A stretch of DNA of 64,000 nucleotides from Syntrophaceae bacterium. Lineage in GTDB: Bacteria > Desulfobacterota > Syntrophia > Syntrophales > UBA2192. Positions 9,023 to 16,650 of the stretch are shown here, in pieces (position 1 is the first letter of the stretch; each line of letters opens with the position of its first letter). The stretch spans positions 930,001 through 994,000 of the forward strand of contig JABLXY010000002.1 of assembly GCA_013177795.1 (NCBI GenBank), given 5' to 3'. The translations under genes were made by a program, and so were the position numbers. The notes below the pieces were generated by a model. The model was not told the DNA's origin and did no database searches. It saw only the letters and a program-made list of their open reading frames with translations.

Positions 9023-9448
9023 ATGGAGATCCGGAATTATGCGCTGAGCGTTGCGACGACGTCGAAGACGGACCTCATCGACATCACGCGGGAGGTCTCG
9101 CAGAGGGTCCGCGAATCGGGCATCACCGAGGGCAGCGTGCTCGTCTTCGTGCCGGGCTCGACGGCGGCCCTGACGACCATCGAGTACGAGAGCGGGGTCA
9201 TCGAGGACCTCCGGGAGGCCATCGAGCGGCTTGCCCCGGAGGCGCTGCGCTACCGTCATGACGCCCGGTGGGGCGACGGCAACGGCTACGCCCACGTGCG
9301 GGCGGCCCTGCTGGGCCCGTCCCTGACCATTCCCGTCATCGGGGGCAGGCCCGTGCTGGGCACCTGGCAGCAGGTGATCCTGTGCGATTTCGACAACCGG
9401 CCGCGCAAGAGGCAGGTGGTGGTGCAGGTGACGGGCGTCAGGCAATAG
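9023..9448 (+). CDS. YjbQ/UPF0047 family protein
   Basis: A 141-residue member of the UPF0047 (YjbQ) family, a small trimeric fold reported to show weak thiamine-phosphate synthase activity. Visible family marks are the N-terminal T-TSK-DLIDIT region, GNGYAHVRAALLG with a conserved histidine, and WQQVILCDFDNRPRKR near the end. ATG 9023 was chosen over GTG 9014 because an AAGGGGG ribosome-binding site ends eight bases upstream of it. Transcribed divergently from kdsD. The physiological role of the family is unsettled. Confidence 0.9.
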   Translation: MEIRNYALSVATTSKTDLIDITREVSQRVRESGITEGSVLVFVPGSTAALTTIEYESGVIEDLREAIERLAPEALRYRHDARWGDGNGYAHVRAALLGPSLTIPVIGGRPVLGTWQQVILCDFDNRPRKRQVVVQVTGVRQ

Positions 9449-9474
9449 GCATCGGGCGGAAGGCAAAAGGCAAA
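9440..9474 (+). repeat. Heptad micro-repeat (left arm only)
   Basis: Five consecutive 7-bp units (AGGCAAT, AGGCATC, GGGCGGA, AGGCAAA, AGGCAAA) that begin inside the last codons of the YjbQ gene and run into the gap before the next gene. No facing inverted arm was found. It resembles in style the arms of the palindromic elements at 59334-59427 and elsewhere. The rest of the 113-base gap shows nothing recognisable. Confidence 0.4.
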
Positions 9475-9561
9475 GAGGCTGCTTTACCCGTCACCGCTGC
9501 TGACCGAACAGGGGATCGGCCGGCATCAGAAGGGCTGCCGACTCAAAGGGGCTGAGAACGA

Positions 9562-10119
9562 ATGCGTGTGTTGATCCGCGGCGGGAGCATCGCGGCCGGC
9601 GTCGGCGTTACTCGCGGGTACGCCGATATCCTCAGGGATCGCTGCGCCCCGCTGGGCACGGAGATCATCAACCGCTCGCGGCCGGGGGAGACCTCGTTCG
9701 ACGCGGTCGAGACCTTCTCCGCGGACATCGAGCCCTGCCGCCCCGACATCCTGGTCGTCCATTTCGGCATCGACGACGCCTTCTCGGCGGTCTACCGCTC
9801 CGAGTTCAAGGAGAACCTCGTCCGCCTCGTCCGGCTTGCGCGCCGGAAGCTCTCGGCCGCCGTCGTGCTCTCCACCTCGCACCCCCTGCCCGATCCCGAC
9901 GAGCGGGCCGCCGTCGACGTGTACTACCGGACGATCCGCGAGGTGGCCGCGGACCTGGACTGCGGCACGGTGCCCGTTCACACCGCCTGGGCGGGCTACT
10001 GCATGGACCGGGGCCTCACGGGCTCTGCCTTCTTGCAGGCGGACCCCCGGCTGCCCGACGAGGAAGGGCACGGGCTCTACGCGGCTTTCCTCGGCGTCTG
10101 CATCGACCGCCTGCTGTGA
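9562..10119 (+). CDS. SGNH-like hydrolase fold protein
   Basis: A 185-residue cytoplasmic protein resembling the SGNH/GDSL hydrolase fold. Block I appears as RGGSIAAGVGV with Ser9 as candidate nucleophile, block III as VVHFGIDDAF, where Asp replaces the usual Asn of GxND, and the last block as a DEEGHGLYA stretch supplying Asp and His. It has no signal peptide. Substrate is unknown. The departures from the canonical GDS and GND signatures mean activity is uncertain. It lies alone between the YjbQ gene and the CBS gene. Confidence 0.65.
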   Translation: MRVLIRGGSIAAGVGVTRGYADILRDRCAPLGTEIINRSRPGETSFDAVETFSADIEPCRPDILVVHFGIDDAFSAVYRSEFKENLVRLVRLARRKLSAAVVLSTSHPLPDPDERAAVDVYYRTIREVAADLDCGTVPVHTAWAGYCMDRGLTGSAFLQADPRLPDEEGHGLYAAFLGVCIDRLL

Positions 10120-10165
10120 CCCGCAGGCGCTGCGGCGCCGTTTCCGCATCGATGACGCCCCCCGA

Positions 10166-10182
10166 TTGGCACGAAACTTGTT
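10166..10182 (+). promoter_or_regulatory. Sigma-54-like promoter upstream of the CBS gene
   Basis: TTGGCACGAAACTTGTT has a perfect TTGGCACG -24 half. At -12 it has TTGT in place of TTGC, with the required ten-base spacing from the GG. It lies 40 bases before the CBS start codon. Because the -12 C is missing it may be weak or fortuitous. Confidence 0.4.
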
Positions 10183-10221
10183 TCCGCTGATACGGAGAAT
10201 GCCTTTTCGAGGGGTGCAGCG

Positions 10222-10899
10222 ATGCTGGTCCGTTACTGGATGTCCGAATCCCCGATCGTCGCGCTGGAGAAGACCAGCCTGTACGAGGCGCTGAACCTGA
10301 TGCTCAGGCACGACATCCGGCGCCTCCCCGTCGTGTCGCCCGAGAACAAGCTCTGCGGGATCGTCACCCTCTCCGACCTCTACCCCTTCGTCCACCCCAT
10401 GAAGCTCAAGGGGGAGCTTCCGCCTGCGGACGCGGAAAACCTCAAGAAGCACACCGTGGCGGAGGCGATGACGCGGGAACTCGTCACCTGCGGCCCGAAC
10501 ACGGCGCTGGAGGACGTGGGGGCCCTGCTGCGGGAGAAGAAGATCGGCGCCCTGCCGGTCCTGAAGGACGACCGCCTTGTGGGCATCATCACCGACTGCG
10601 ACGTCCTCGAGGCCCTCTGCGGCATTGCACGCGCGGGCGACAACAACGTGCGCATCTGCTTCAGCGTGCCCGCCGGGGAGAAGCAGAATGTCATTTACGA
10701 TGTCGTCGAGCTGTGCAAGCGCTGGCGGCTCGACCTGCAGACGGTCCTCGTCCACCCCTTGAGGGGCAGCAAGCGGTGCCTCGTCATGATCCGGGTGGAG
10801 GGACCCCGGATGGATGAGTTCCTCAAGTCCCTATGGGACATCCACTACCAGGTGCTGATCGTCAGCGACGGGACGGACAGGGGACGGGCGAGGCGCTGA
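10222..10899 (+). CDS. Tandem CBS-domain protein with C-terminal ACT-like region
   Basis: A 225-residue protein with two CBS domains (about residues 1-60 and 75-130), each showing the MxxxPxxV...IRRLPVV...GIVTLSDL pattern, which usually bind adenosyl nucleotides. The last 80 residues (ICFSVPAGEKQNVIYDVVELCKRW onwards) look like an ACT-type regulatory fold. This is the layout of AcuB-like regulators. ATG 10222 has a GAGGGG ribosome-binding site eight bases upstream. A sigma-54-like site precedes it. It probably senses cellular energy state; the partner is unknown. Confidence 0.85.
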   Translation: MLVRYWMSESPIVALEKTSLYEALNLMLRHDIRRLPVVSPENKLCGIVTLSDLYPFVHPMKLKGELPPADAENLKKHTVAEAMTRELVTCGPNTALEDVGALLREKKIGALPVLKDDRLVGIITDCDVLEALCGIARAGDNNVRICFSVPAGEKQNVIYDVVELCKRWRLDLQTVLVHPLRGSKRCLVMIRVEGPRMDEFLKSLWDIHYQVLIVSDGTDRGRARR

Positions 10900-10914
10900 A
10901 GGAACTGCAAGGAC

Positions 10915-11017
10915 GGAAGTTGGGAAGTTGTGAAGTTCGGAAGTTAGAGAAAGAGGGGAGCATGCAGGGGTTGTTCAGCCCCTCCGAGCTTCGCAACTTC
11001 TCAACTTCAAAACTTCC
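10915..11017. repeat. Palindromic octad element, GAAGTT unit, copy 1
   Basis: The left arm is four 8-bp units GAAGTTNN (10916-10947). The right arm, ending at 11017, holds the reverse-complementary units (AACTTC at 8-base spacing). A centre of roughly 35 bases separates them. Transcribed from either strand it folds into a long imperfect hairpin. It fills the gap between two convergent genes and could also act as a terminator, though there is no U-run. A second copy with the same unit is at 58244-58354. Confidence 0.8.
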
Positions 11018-11021
11018 TCTC

Positions 11022-11399
11022 CTACAGGAAGGGGACGAGGCTGTCGATCAGGATCAGGTGCCACACCGTGACGGCGCTGTAGAGGACGGCGGCCACGGCG
11101 AGGCAGACCCGGGCCATGCGCATGTGCACGTAGCCGCTCAGCAGGATGACGGAGAAGGAGACGAGGCAATACTTCCAGACCCAGAAGTAATCGCCGAAGG
11201 CCGCGATGGCGCCCCGGGCGATCGGGTTGACCTCCCAGCCGCCGTGGGCGAGGATAAAATCCGTGAAGACCGCGTCGGCCAGGTTGAGGACGATCACCAG
11301 GACGGCCAGGAAAAAGACCATGGGGTTGTCTATGCGGGCGCACAGGGCCTGCACCCACGGGTTCGAGGTCTGAAGCGGGCTGCCGTGTCCTTCCGTCAC
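11022..11399 (-). CDS. DUF5658-like three-helix membrane protein
   Basis: A 125-residue membrane protein with three hydrophobic helices. The first carries NLADAVFTDFILAHGGWEVNP, characteristic of DUF5658-type proteins (a helix, a conserved Asp, then GG-EVNP). The GTG at 11399 is chosen because a near-perfect AGGAGGGG lies four bases upstream; a longer frame to 11453 has no such site. Function unknown. An upstream motif shared with the small membrane gene at 44884 (see findings) suggests common regulation. Confidence 0.75.
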   Translation of the reverse strand: MTEGHGSPLQTSNPWVQALCARIDNPMVFFLAVLVIVLNLADAVFTDFILAHGGWEVNPIARGAIAAFGDYFWVWKYCLVSFSVILLSGYVHMRMARVCLAVAAVLYSAVTVWHLILIDSLVPFL

Positions 11400-11517
11400 G
11401 ATTCCCCTCCTGCGCGTCCGGGCCGCCTTCCCGTTCCGGGGATATCCAACCACGAAACCCCGCGGGAGGGCAATACGACGGGGAGGTGATTTTTTCTACG
11501 AAAAAAACAGTAGGCCC

Positions 11518-12819
11518 TCACCGGCCGGCGATCAGCCGCGCCTCTTCCTTTCCCCTGCCTTCGTCGACACGGCTCAGCAGCAGGCCCCCAGCCAAAAACA
11601 GGACCGCCACCGAGACGATGCCGATGCGCGAGGCCGAACCGCCCTCGAAACCCATGGACCGCGCCAGGATGCCCGTCGCGCCGATGAGGAAGGGCCCGGC
11701 GACGGTGGCGAAGCGGCTCAGCATGTTGTAGAAGCCGAAGAACTCGGCCGACTGCCCGGGCGGGATGATCCGGGAGTAGAGCGAGCGGCTCAGCGCCTGG
11801 ACGCCCCCTTGGACGAGGCCGATCATGCAGGCCAAGATGAAGAATTCCCGCGGGTGATCGATGAACGCCCCGTAGACGGTGATGAGCAGGTAGACGGCGA
11901 TGCCGATCAGGATGGCCCGCTTCGCCCCGATCCGCTCGCCGAGGCGGCCGAAGAAGAGGGCGGCGGGAAACCCGATGAACTGCGTCAACAGCAGCGCGAC
12001 GATCAGGTCGTCGGCCTTGAACCCGATGGAGAGGCCGTAGTCGAGGGCCATGACGATGATCGTGTCGACACCGTCGATGTAGAGCCAGTAGGCCGCGAGG
12101 AACAGGCCGATCGTCCTCAGGTCCCGGATCCGCCGGAACGTGTCGCGCAGCTGCGCGATTCCCTCCCGTACGGCGGCCAGGCGCGACGGGGAATGCGCGC
12201 CGCCCTTCTCCCGGACGAGAAACGCCAGGGGCAGGGAAAACAGCGCCCACCAGAGCCCGACGGAGAGGAAGGAGATCTTCACCGCGCCGCCGCTGTCGGG
12301 CAGGCCGAAGGCGGCGGGCGAAAGGGTCATCCAGACGTTGAGGGCGAACAGCAGGCCGCCCCCGAGATAGCCCAGGGAAAACCCCAGCGAAGAGACGAAA
12401 TCCCTTCGCGCCTCCGCCGCCACCGTCGTCAGCAGGGAGTCGTAGAACACGATGGAGCCGGCAAAGCCCATCATGGCGAAGACGTAGCAGGCTGCCGCCG
12501 CCTGCCAGCCGCCCCGCGGGATCAGGTACAGGCAGGAGGTCGCCGCGATCCCGACGGAGGCGAAGAAGAACAGGAACCTCTTCTTTGCGGCGCCCCGGTC
12601 CGCGATTGCCCCAAGGACGGGGGCCATGAGGGCCACCAGGATGCCCGCCGCAGAGTTGGCGAGCCCCAGCTTCGCCGTGCTCACCACGGGGTCGGTCCCC
12701 ACGGCCCAGTATTCCTTGAAGAAGATGGGGAAAAAGGAGGCCATGACCGTCGTGGCGAAGGCCGAGTTGGCCCAGTCGTAAAGGGCCCACCCGAAAACGG
12801 CTTTGCGGTCTTCCTGCAC
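11518..12819 (-). CDS. MFS transporter, UMF1/Atg22 type
   Basis: A 433-residue major-facilitator carrier with twelve predicted helices. The N-terminal YDWANSAFATTVMASFFP signature is diagnostic of the UMF1 (Atg22-like) branch. The GAIADR loop 2-3 motif and a large central loop (EKGGAHSP) are visible. Begins with GTG 12819 preceded by AGGGGG. The substrate is unknown; yeast Atg22 exports amino acids from the vacuole, but bacterial members are uncharacterised. It lies downstream of the SYLF gene, with a terminator between them. Confidence 0.9.
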   Translation of the reverse strand: MQEDRKAVFGWALYDWANSAFATTVMASFFPIFFKEYWAVGTDPVVSTAKLGLANSAAGILVALMAPVLGAIADRGAAKKRFLFFFASVGIAATSCLYLIPRGGWQAAAACYVFAMMGFAGSIVFYDSLLTTVAAEARRDFVSSLGFSLGYLGGGLLFALNVWMTLSPAAFGLPDSGGAVKISFLSVGLWWALFSLPLAFLVREKGGAHSPSRLAAVREGIAQLRDTFRRIRDLRTIGLFLAAYWLYIDGVDTIIVMALDYGLSIGFKADDLIVALLLTQFIGFPAALFFGRLGERIGAKRAILIGIAVYLLITVYGAFIDHPREFFILACMIGLVQGGVQALSRSLYSRIIPPGQSAEFFGFYNMLSRFATVAGPFLIGATGILARSMGFEGGSASRIGIVSVAVLFLAGGLLLSRVDEGRGKEEARLIAGR

Positions 12820-12841
12820 GTCAGGACCCCCTGTGCGTCAC

Positions 12842-12873
12842 AAAAAACCCCCCGCGGGCCGCGAAGGGTTTTT
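12842..12873. terminator. Bidirectional terminator-like hairpin
   Basis: AAAAACCC (12843-12850) pairs with GGGTTTTT (12866-12873), and inside these CGCGG pairs with CCGCG. The A- and U-runs make it work in both directions. It sits 27 bases after the SYLF stop codon on the minus strand and separates that gene from the UMF1 carrier. Confidence 0.8.
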
Positions 12874-12899
12874 CGGCCGGATCGTGCATGCCCCTGGGA

Positions 12900-13595
12900 T
12901 CACTTCCCCCCGGAGATCTTGGCCACGCTTGCGCGCAGCGCGTCGGCGTGGGCGTTGGACACGTTCTGCTTCACGAGGATGTCCGCCGGCGTGACGGCCT
13001 TGCCGTAGTAGGCCTTGTTGAGACTCTCGCGGACGTCCACGATCGCCCCGTCGAGGGAAATCCCCCCGTAGAGCCCCTTGGAGCGCGAGAAGGCCAGGAT
13101 GTCGGCGCTGATGTTCGCCGTGGCGGCCTGGGCTCCGGCGCCGTACGGCCCGGCGGCGATGCCCACGTCGGCGCCCAGCTTGACGCTGTTCTGCAGCATG
13201 GTCGTCACCCCCCGGTCGGTCATGGCCAGCAGGATGACCTCCGAGGCCTGGCCGCCGATCTGGAGGCCGAAGCTGACGCTGCCGATCGTGTAGAAGGCCG
13301 GGTAGGTCCACTTGCCGCCCTCGCCGCGCACGAGGAACACCCCGGTGCCGCCCGATGCGCCGACGACGAAGGCGCCCTTGAGCACCTGCGGGGCGATGAA
13401 GATCCCCTTCGCGCTGCGCGAGAGCTTCCGCATCTCCGTGAAGTTCTTGTCGGACATGAAGCTGTTGAAGGTGATGTTCGCCTTCGTGACCACGGCTTGG
13501 GCGTCGGCCCGGTCACTGGCGGCGGCGGCTGCGGGGACGGGGACAAAGACGGCGAGCGCGGCGGCTGCCAGCAGCAGGACGAATGACCGTTTCAT
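12900..13595 (-). CDS. SYLF (DUF500) lipid-binding domain protein, exported
   Basis: A 231-residue exported protein with a signal peptide (MKRSFVLLLAAAALAVF, cleaved near PAAAAA) followed by a SYLF domain. The domain shows the KGIFIAPQVLKGAFVVGASGG start, the glycine-rich core IGSVSFGLQIGGQ and the conserved SKGLYGGISLDGA motif near the end. SYLF domains bind phospholipids, and bacterial members are periplasmic or membrane-associated. ATG 13595 has AGGAGGG immediately upstream. It has its own sigma-70-type promoter and terminator, so it is monocistronic. Confidence 0.9.
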   Translation of the reverse strand: MKRSFVLLLAAAALAVFVPVPAAAAASDRADAQAVVTKANITFNSFMSDKNFTEMRKLSRSAKGIFIAPQVLKGAFVVGASGGTGVFLVRGEGGKWTYPAFYTIGSVSFGLQIGGQASEVILLAMTDRGVTTMLQNSVKLGADVGIAAGPYGAGAQAATANISADILAFSRSKGLYGGISLDGAIVDVRESLNKAYYGKAVTPADILVKQNVSNAHADALRASVAKISGGK

Positions 13596-13672
13596 GGGAC
13601 CCTCCTTTTCGCGGTGGATACGGGCGGGTGTATCCCGGTTTGCCGATAGGCCATTGATCTCTCTTGCCGGAC

Positions 13673-13701
13673 AGTATACCGAAAGCGGCGGGAATTGAAA
13701 A
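13673..13701 (-). promoter_or_regulatory. Sigma-70-type promoter of the SYLF gene
   Basis: On the minus strand, TTTTCA (13701-13696), a 17-base spacer and TATACT (13678-13673). It lies 78 bases before the SYLF start codon in an otherwise AT-rich stretch. Confidence 0.5.
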
Positions 13702-13729
13702 AACATTTTATCGGGCGCCCCGATCCCGC

Positions 13730-15031
13730 TCACGGCGACGGAGACGCGCTGGCCGCGGCAGATAGCCGGTCCACCTCGCGCACGATCCGCTCGCGGAGGC
13801 GCCGCAGGCGCCTCTCGGTGTGGCGGGACCACCGGCCCCCGAAAAAGGGATGCGGCGGGGGCGGCCGGATGCCGAGGGTCTCGTGCCACTCGAAATAGCG
13901 AAGCGTCAGCCAGCTCAGGGGCAGGATCCCCGCGACGAACAGCAGGGCCGCGGGCCAGCCGAGCGCCGCGCCGATGAGGACCGCCTCAGCCAGGTAGGCA
14001 AGCGGGAAGACCAGCAGCGACCAGGCGATCGTCATCGTGGCGATGTCGGTCCGCGGCATCCGCCTGCGCCCGATGAGCCACCGGACGATGCGGTAGGGGA
14101 CCCAGTTGAAGGCCCATCCCGCCCACGCGGCCATGGACCCGAGGGCCCCCAGGAGATCCTCCCCGGGGGTCCACGGGGTCTCGCCCGTGCGCGTGCCGGC
14201 AATGCGCGACAGCCGGCGATAGCGGGCGACCTGCCTCCGGAGCCGCCGCATCTCCGCGGGGCAGCACTGCCGCAGGGTGGTGACCCGCTCCTTGAATGCC
14301 CCGAGCCGCCGGTAGCGCTCTGCCCAGGGTTCACCGGTCCCGGACTCGTGGTAGATGCGCTCCAGCAGCACGATCAGCTCGCGGTCCTGGTAGGTCTCCG
14401 CCTGGAAGACGTGCTCGCCGAGCACGCGCTGGACCTCGGCCGTCAGCTCCCGGACGGCCGCCGCGGGGTCCGACGCGTACAGGGACGCCTGGCGGCCGCC
14501 GCTCACCGGCTCGGCCGCGAGGAGAAGGACGGATGAGCGGAAGATCGACCCCTCCTCGTAGTTGATCCCGACCGGGACGATGGGCGCCTCGATTCCCCTC
14601 GCGCGGGCCAGGAAATGCAGCCGGGCCGCGCCCGTCTTGAGCGGTCCCAGGAACGCCCGCTCGTAGGAGCCCCCCTCGGGAAAGATGACGACGGTCTCGC
14701 CGTCGGCCAGCGCGTCGACGCAGGCGTCGAAAAAGGGGGTGTAGTCGACGGGTCCCGGGGCCTCCTGGCGGCGGAGCACGGGGATCGCCCGCATCCGGCG
14801 CAGGATCCCGCCGACCACGGGGATGCGGAACAGGGAGGCCTTGGCGATGTGGCGCAGCCGCAAAGGGGGGCTGAGGAAGAGCGTGAGCAGGGGGTCGAGA
14901 AGGTCGTTGGGGTGATTCAGGGCGAGGATCGCCGGGCCCTGCGAGGGGAGGTGCTCACGCCCCTCGATGACGATCTCGCGGAAGAAGAGTCTCCCGATGA
15001 GGCGGAAGAAGGCGGGGAGCATGCCGGTCAT
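13730..15031 (-). CDS. 1-acyl-glycerol-phosphate acyltransferase-like membrane protein
   Basis: A 433-residue PlsC-type acyltransferase. The catalytic block is NHPNDLLDP (His40 with Asp46, the H-X5-D spacing of the Gat/Gpt-like subgroup, not H-X4-D), followed by FPEGG at 117-121. The extra C-terminal half carries about three hydrophobic helices and a basic tail, so the protein is membrane-bound. It should acylate glycerol-phosphate or a lysophosphatidate-like acceptor. It ends a minus-strand run with the CBU_0592-type gene and nrdG, 77 bases downstream of nrdG. Confidence 0.85.
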   Translation of the reverse strand: MTGMLPAFFRLIGRLFFREIVIEGREHLPSQGPAILALNHPNDLLDPLLTLFLSPPLRLRHIAKASLFRIPVVGGILRRMRAIPVLRRQEAPGPVDYTPFFDACVDALADGETVVIFPEGGSYERAFLGPLKTGAARLHFLARARGIEAPIVPVGINYEEGSIFRSSVLLLAAEPVSGGRQASLYASDPAAAVRELTAEVQRVLGEHVFQAETYQDRELIVLLERIYHESGTGEPWAERYRRLGAFKERVTTLRQCCPAEMRRLRRQVARYRRLSRIAGTRTGETPWTPGEDLLGALGSMAAWAGWAFNWVPYRIVRWLIGRRRMPRTDIATMTIAWSLLVFPLAYLAEAVLIGAALGWPAALLFVAGILPLSWLTLRYFEWHETLGIRPPPPHPFFGGRWSRHTERRLRRLRERIVREVDRLSAAASASPSP

Positions 15032-15108
15032 TCAGTCCATCCGGTCCGTTCCGTCAGTTCCGTCGAATCCCGCCCGGATCCCGAACCCTGCCCCCCCGCT
15101 GCCCGCAC

Positions 15109-15798
15109 TCATCGCTGCGTCACCCGCTCCACGAAGGGGGCCAGCTTCTCGGCAATCGCCCTCAGCTCCGCGTCGCTGTACGATGATGCACCGAGGTACT
15201 CCCGGTCCAGCGCCTTGGACGGGACGAACTTCTGCAGGACGAAGCGCCGGGCCCCGGGGATGAGGTGCCCGATCGCCTCGAGATCCGCCGGGGCGAGCAG
15301 CGTCCGGACGGCCGTTGTCCGGAACTCGTAGTCGATGCCGGAGCCCATGATGAGGCCGATGCTCCTGCGGATCCGTTCCGTGTCGGCGGCGGTCCTCGTG
15401 ACCTCGCCGTATTTTTCCAGCGGGGCCTTGATGTCCATGGCCACGTAATCCAGGAGCGCCCGGCCGAGCAGCTCCTCGAGGACGTCGGGGAGGGCCCCGT
15501 TGGTGTCGAGCTTGATCCGGTAGCCCATCGCCTTGAGGTGGATGATGAAAGGGATCAGCTCGCCCTGCAGGGTCGGCTCGCCGCCCGTGATGACGACGGC
15601 ATCGAGGCGGCCCTTCCGCCTTTCGAGGAACGACAGGATCTCCGCCTCCGGGATCCGGTCCGAAAAACGCTCCGGGTCCACCAGCTCGGGGTTGTGGCAG
15701 AAGGGACAGCGGAAATTGCAGCCCTGGGTGAACACCACGGCGCTGATGACGCCGGGGTAGTCGATGAGGGACACTTTCTGGAATCCGCCGATCTTCAT
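15109..15798 (-). CDS. nrdG: Anaerobic ribonucleotide reductase activating protein
   Basis: Radical-SAM enzyme that installs the glycyl radical on NrdD. The 229-residue protein has the [4Fe-4S] ligands Cys27, Cys31 and Cys34 (CNFRCPFC), a GGEPT motif for SAM binding, and the family opening IGGFQKVSLIDYPG. Its ATG overlaps the stop of the preceding small membrane gene by four bases. The partner nrdD lies about 20 kb away at 35278-37437 and is not in the same operon. Assignment to NrdG, and not a pyruvate-formate-lyase activase, rests on length and opening motif. Confidence 0.88.
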   Translation of the reverse strand: MKIGGFQKVSLIDYPGVISAVVFTQGCNFRCPFCHNPELVDPERFSDRIPEAEILSFLERRKGRLDAVVITGGEPTLQGELIPFIIHLKAMGYRIKLDTNGALPDVLEELLGRALLDYVAMDIKAPLEKYGEVTRTAADTERIRRSIGLIMGSGIDYEFRTTAVRTLLAPADLEAIGHLIPGARRFVLQKFVPSKALDREYLGASSYSDAELRAIAEKLAPFVERVTQR

Positions 15799-16082
15799 GA
15801 TGAGCGTCTCTCCCGTTCAGGGTTGCCTCCGGATGTCCGCGCGCGGGGCGACCCCAGCCGTTTCGCGAGGGCCGCCGTCGCCACCAGACACCAGACGGCC
15901 TCGAGGACGACGAAGGGCATGAAGGCGATCATCCACGACGACCAGCACGCGAGGCCCGCGCCGGCGATGTTCATGCCGATGCAGGCAAAGCCGTCCTGGG
16001 CGATGAATTTGAAGAGACTCAGAAAAAAAGCCAGGAGCAGCAGGGCCACCCCCAGCGATCCGATCCAGGTTGCAGTGTCCAT
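15795..16082 (-). CDS. CBU_0592-type small membrane protein
   Basis: A 95-residue protein with three hydrophobic helices (IGSLGVALLLLAFFLSLF; FACIGMNIAGAGLACWSSW; PFVVLEAVWCLVATAAL) and a polar C-terminus. This is the organisation of the CBU_0592 family (DUF-like, YgaP/integral membrane). Translationally coupled to nrdG by a four-base ATGA overlap, 20 bases after the exported protein gene. Function unknown. Confidence 0.75.
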   Translation of the reverse strand: MDTATWIGSLGVALLLLAFFLSLFKFIAQDGFACIGMNIAGAGLACWSSWMIAFMPFVVLEAVWCLVATAALAKRLGSPRARTSGGNPERERRSS

Positions 16083-16102
16083 AGGAATTTTCCCGGTGCC
16101 CC

Positions 16103-16594
16103 TCACATCGGTTTCACGGCCAGGCTTACGGAGCCCGTGTGCGACGCGCCGGGCCGGGGCCTTCCCTTCTCGTCGGTCAGGGGCTTGTCCTCCAGCGTCA
16201 CGAGGGTGCCCGTGACGGACTTGCGTCCCGAGGTGTCCCATCGGGCCATGAAGGTCCGCTGCCATTTCTTCCCGGGCTCGATCGCCTGGACCCGGTAGAG
16301 CCTCGGCTCGCCCGCCTTTCCGTCCGTCTCCACGTAGCGGAGTCGCACGGGCTCCGACTTCTCGGTGCCGTAGTTCTCCACGGTCACGGTGATGTTGACC
16401 CGCTTGCCCTTGCGGATGACGTGCGGCGCATTGCCCTCGAGGGGGATCTTCTTCTCCGCTTCCTGGATGAAAAAGGGCCCCACGCTGACCCGGAGCTTGT
16501 TGGTCTCGGGCCCCGCCTCGGCGCCGCGGGCAGGGGACGCCGCCCCGAGCAGGACAAAACCGGACAAAATGAGTACCCAAAGCGCTCTTCGCAT
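16103..16594 (-). CDS. Exported protein with CARDB-like domain, unknown function
   Basis: A 163-residue protein with a clear signal peptide (MRRALWVLILSGFVLLGAA, cleavage near ARG-AEAG). The mature part alternates short hydrophobic and polar stretches with a RKGKRVNITVTVENYGTEKS segment typical of CARDB/DUF11-like immunoglobulin folds. Probably periplasmic. It follows an MFS carrier gene by 56 bases and precedes the CBU_0592-type gene, so it may belong to one operon with both. No specific function can be assigned. Confidence 0.7.
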   Translation of the reverse strand: MRRALWVLILSGFVLLGAASPARGAEAGPETNKLRVSVGPFFIQEAEKKIPLEGNAPHVIRKGKRVNITVTVENYGTEKSEPVRLRYVETDGKAGEPRLYRVQAIEPGKKWQRTFMARWDTSGRKSVTGTLVTLEDKPLTDEKGRPRPGASHTGSVSLAVKPM

Positions 16595-16650
16595 GGCGGC
16601 CTCCGCGGTCTGACGTTGCGTGACCAATGTACAGGGAACGGCCGGGCCGG

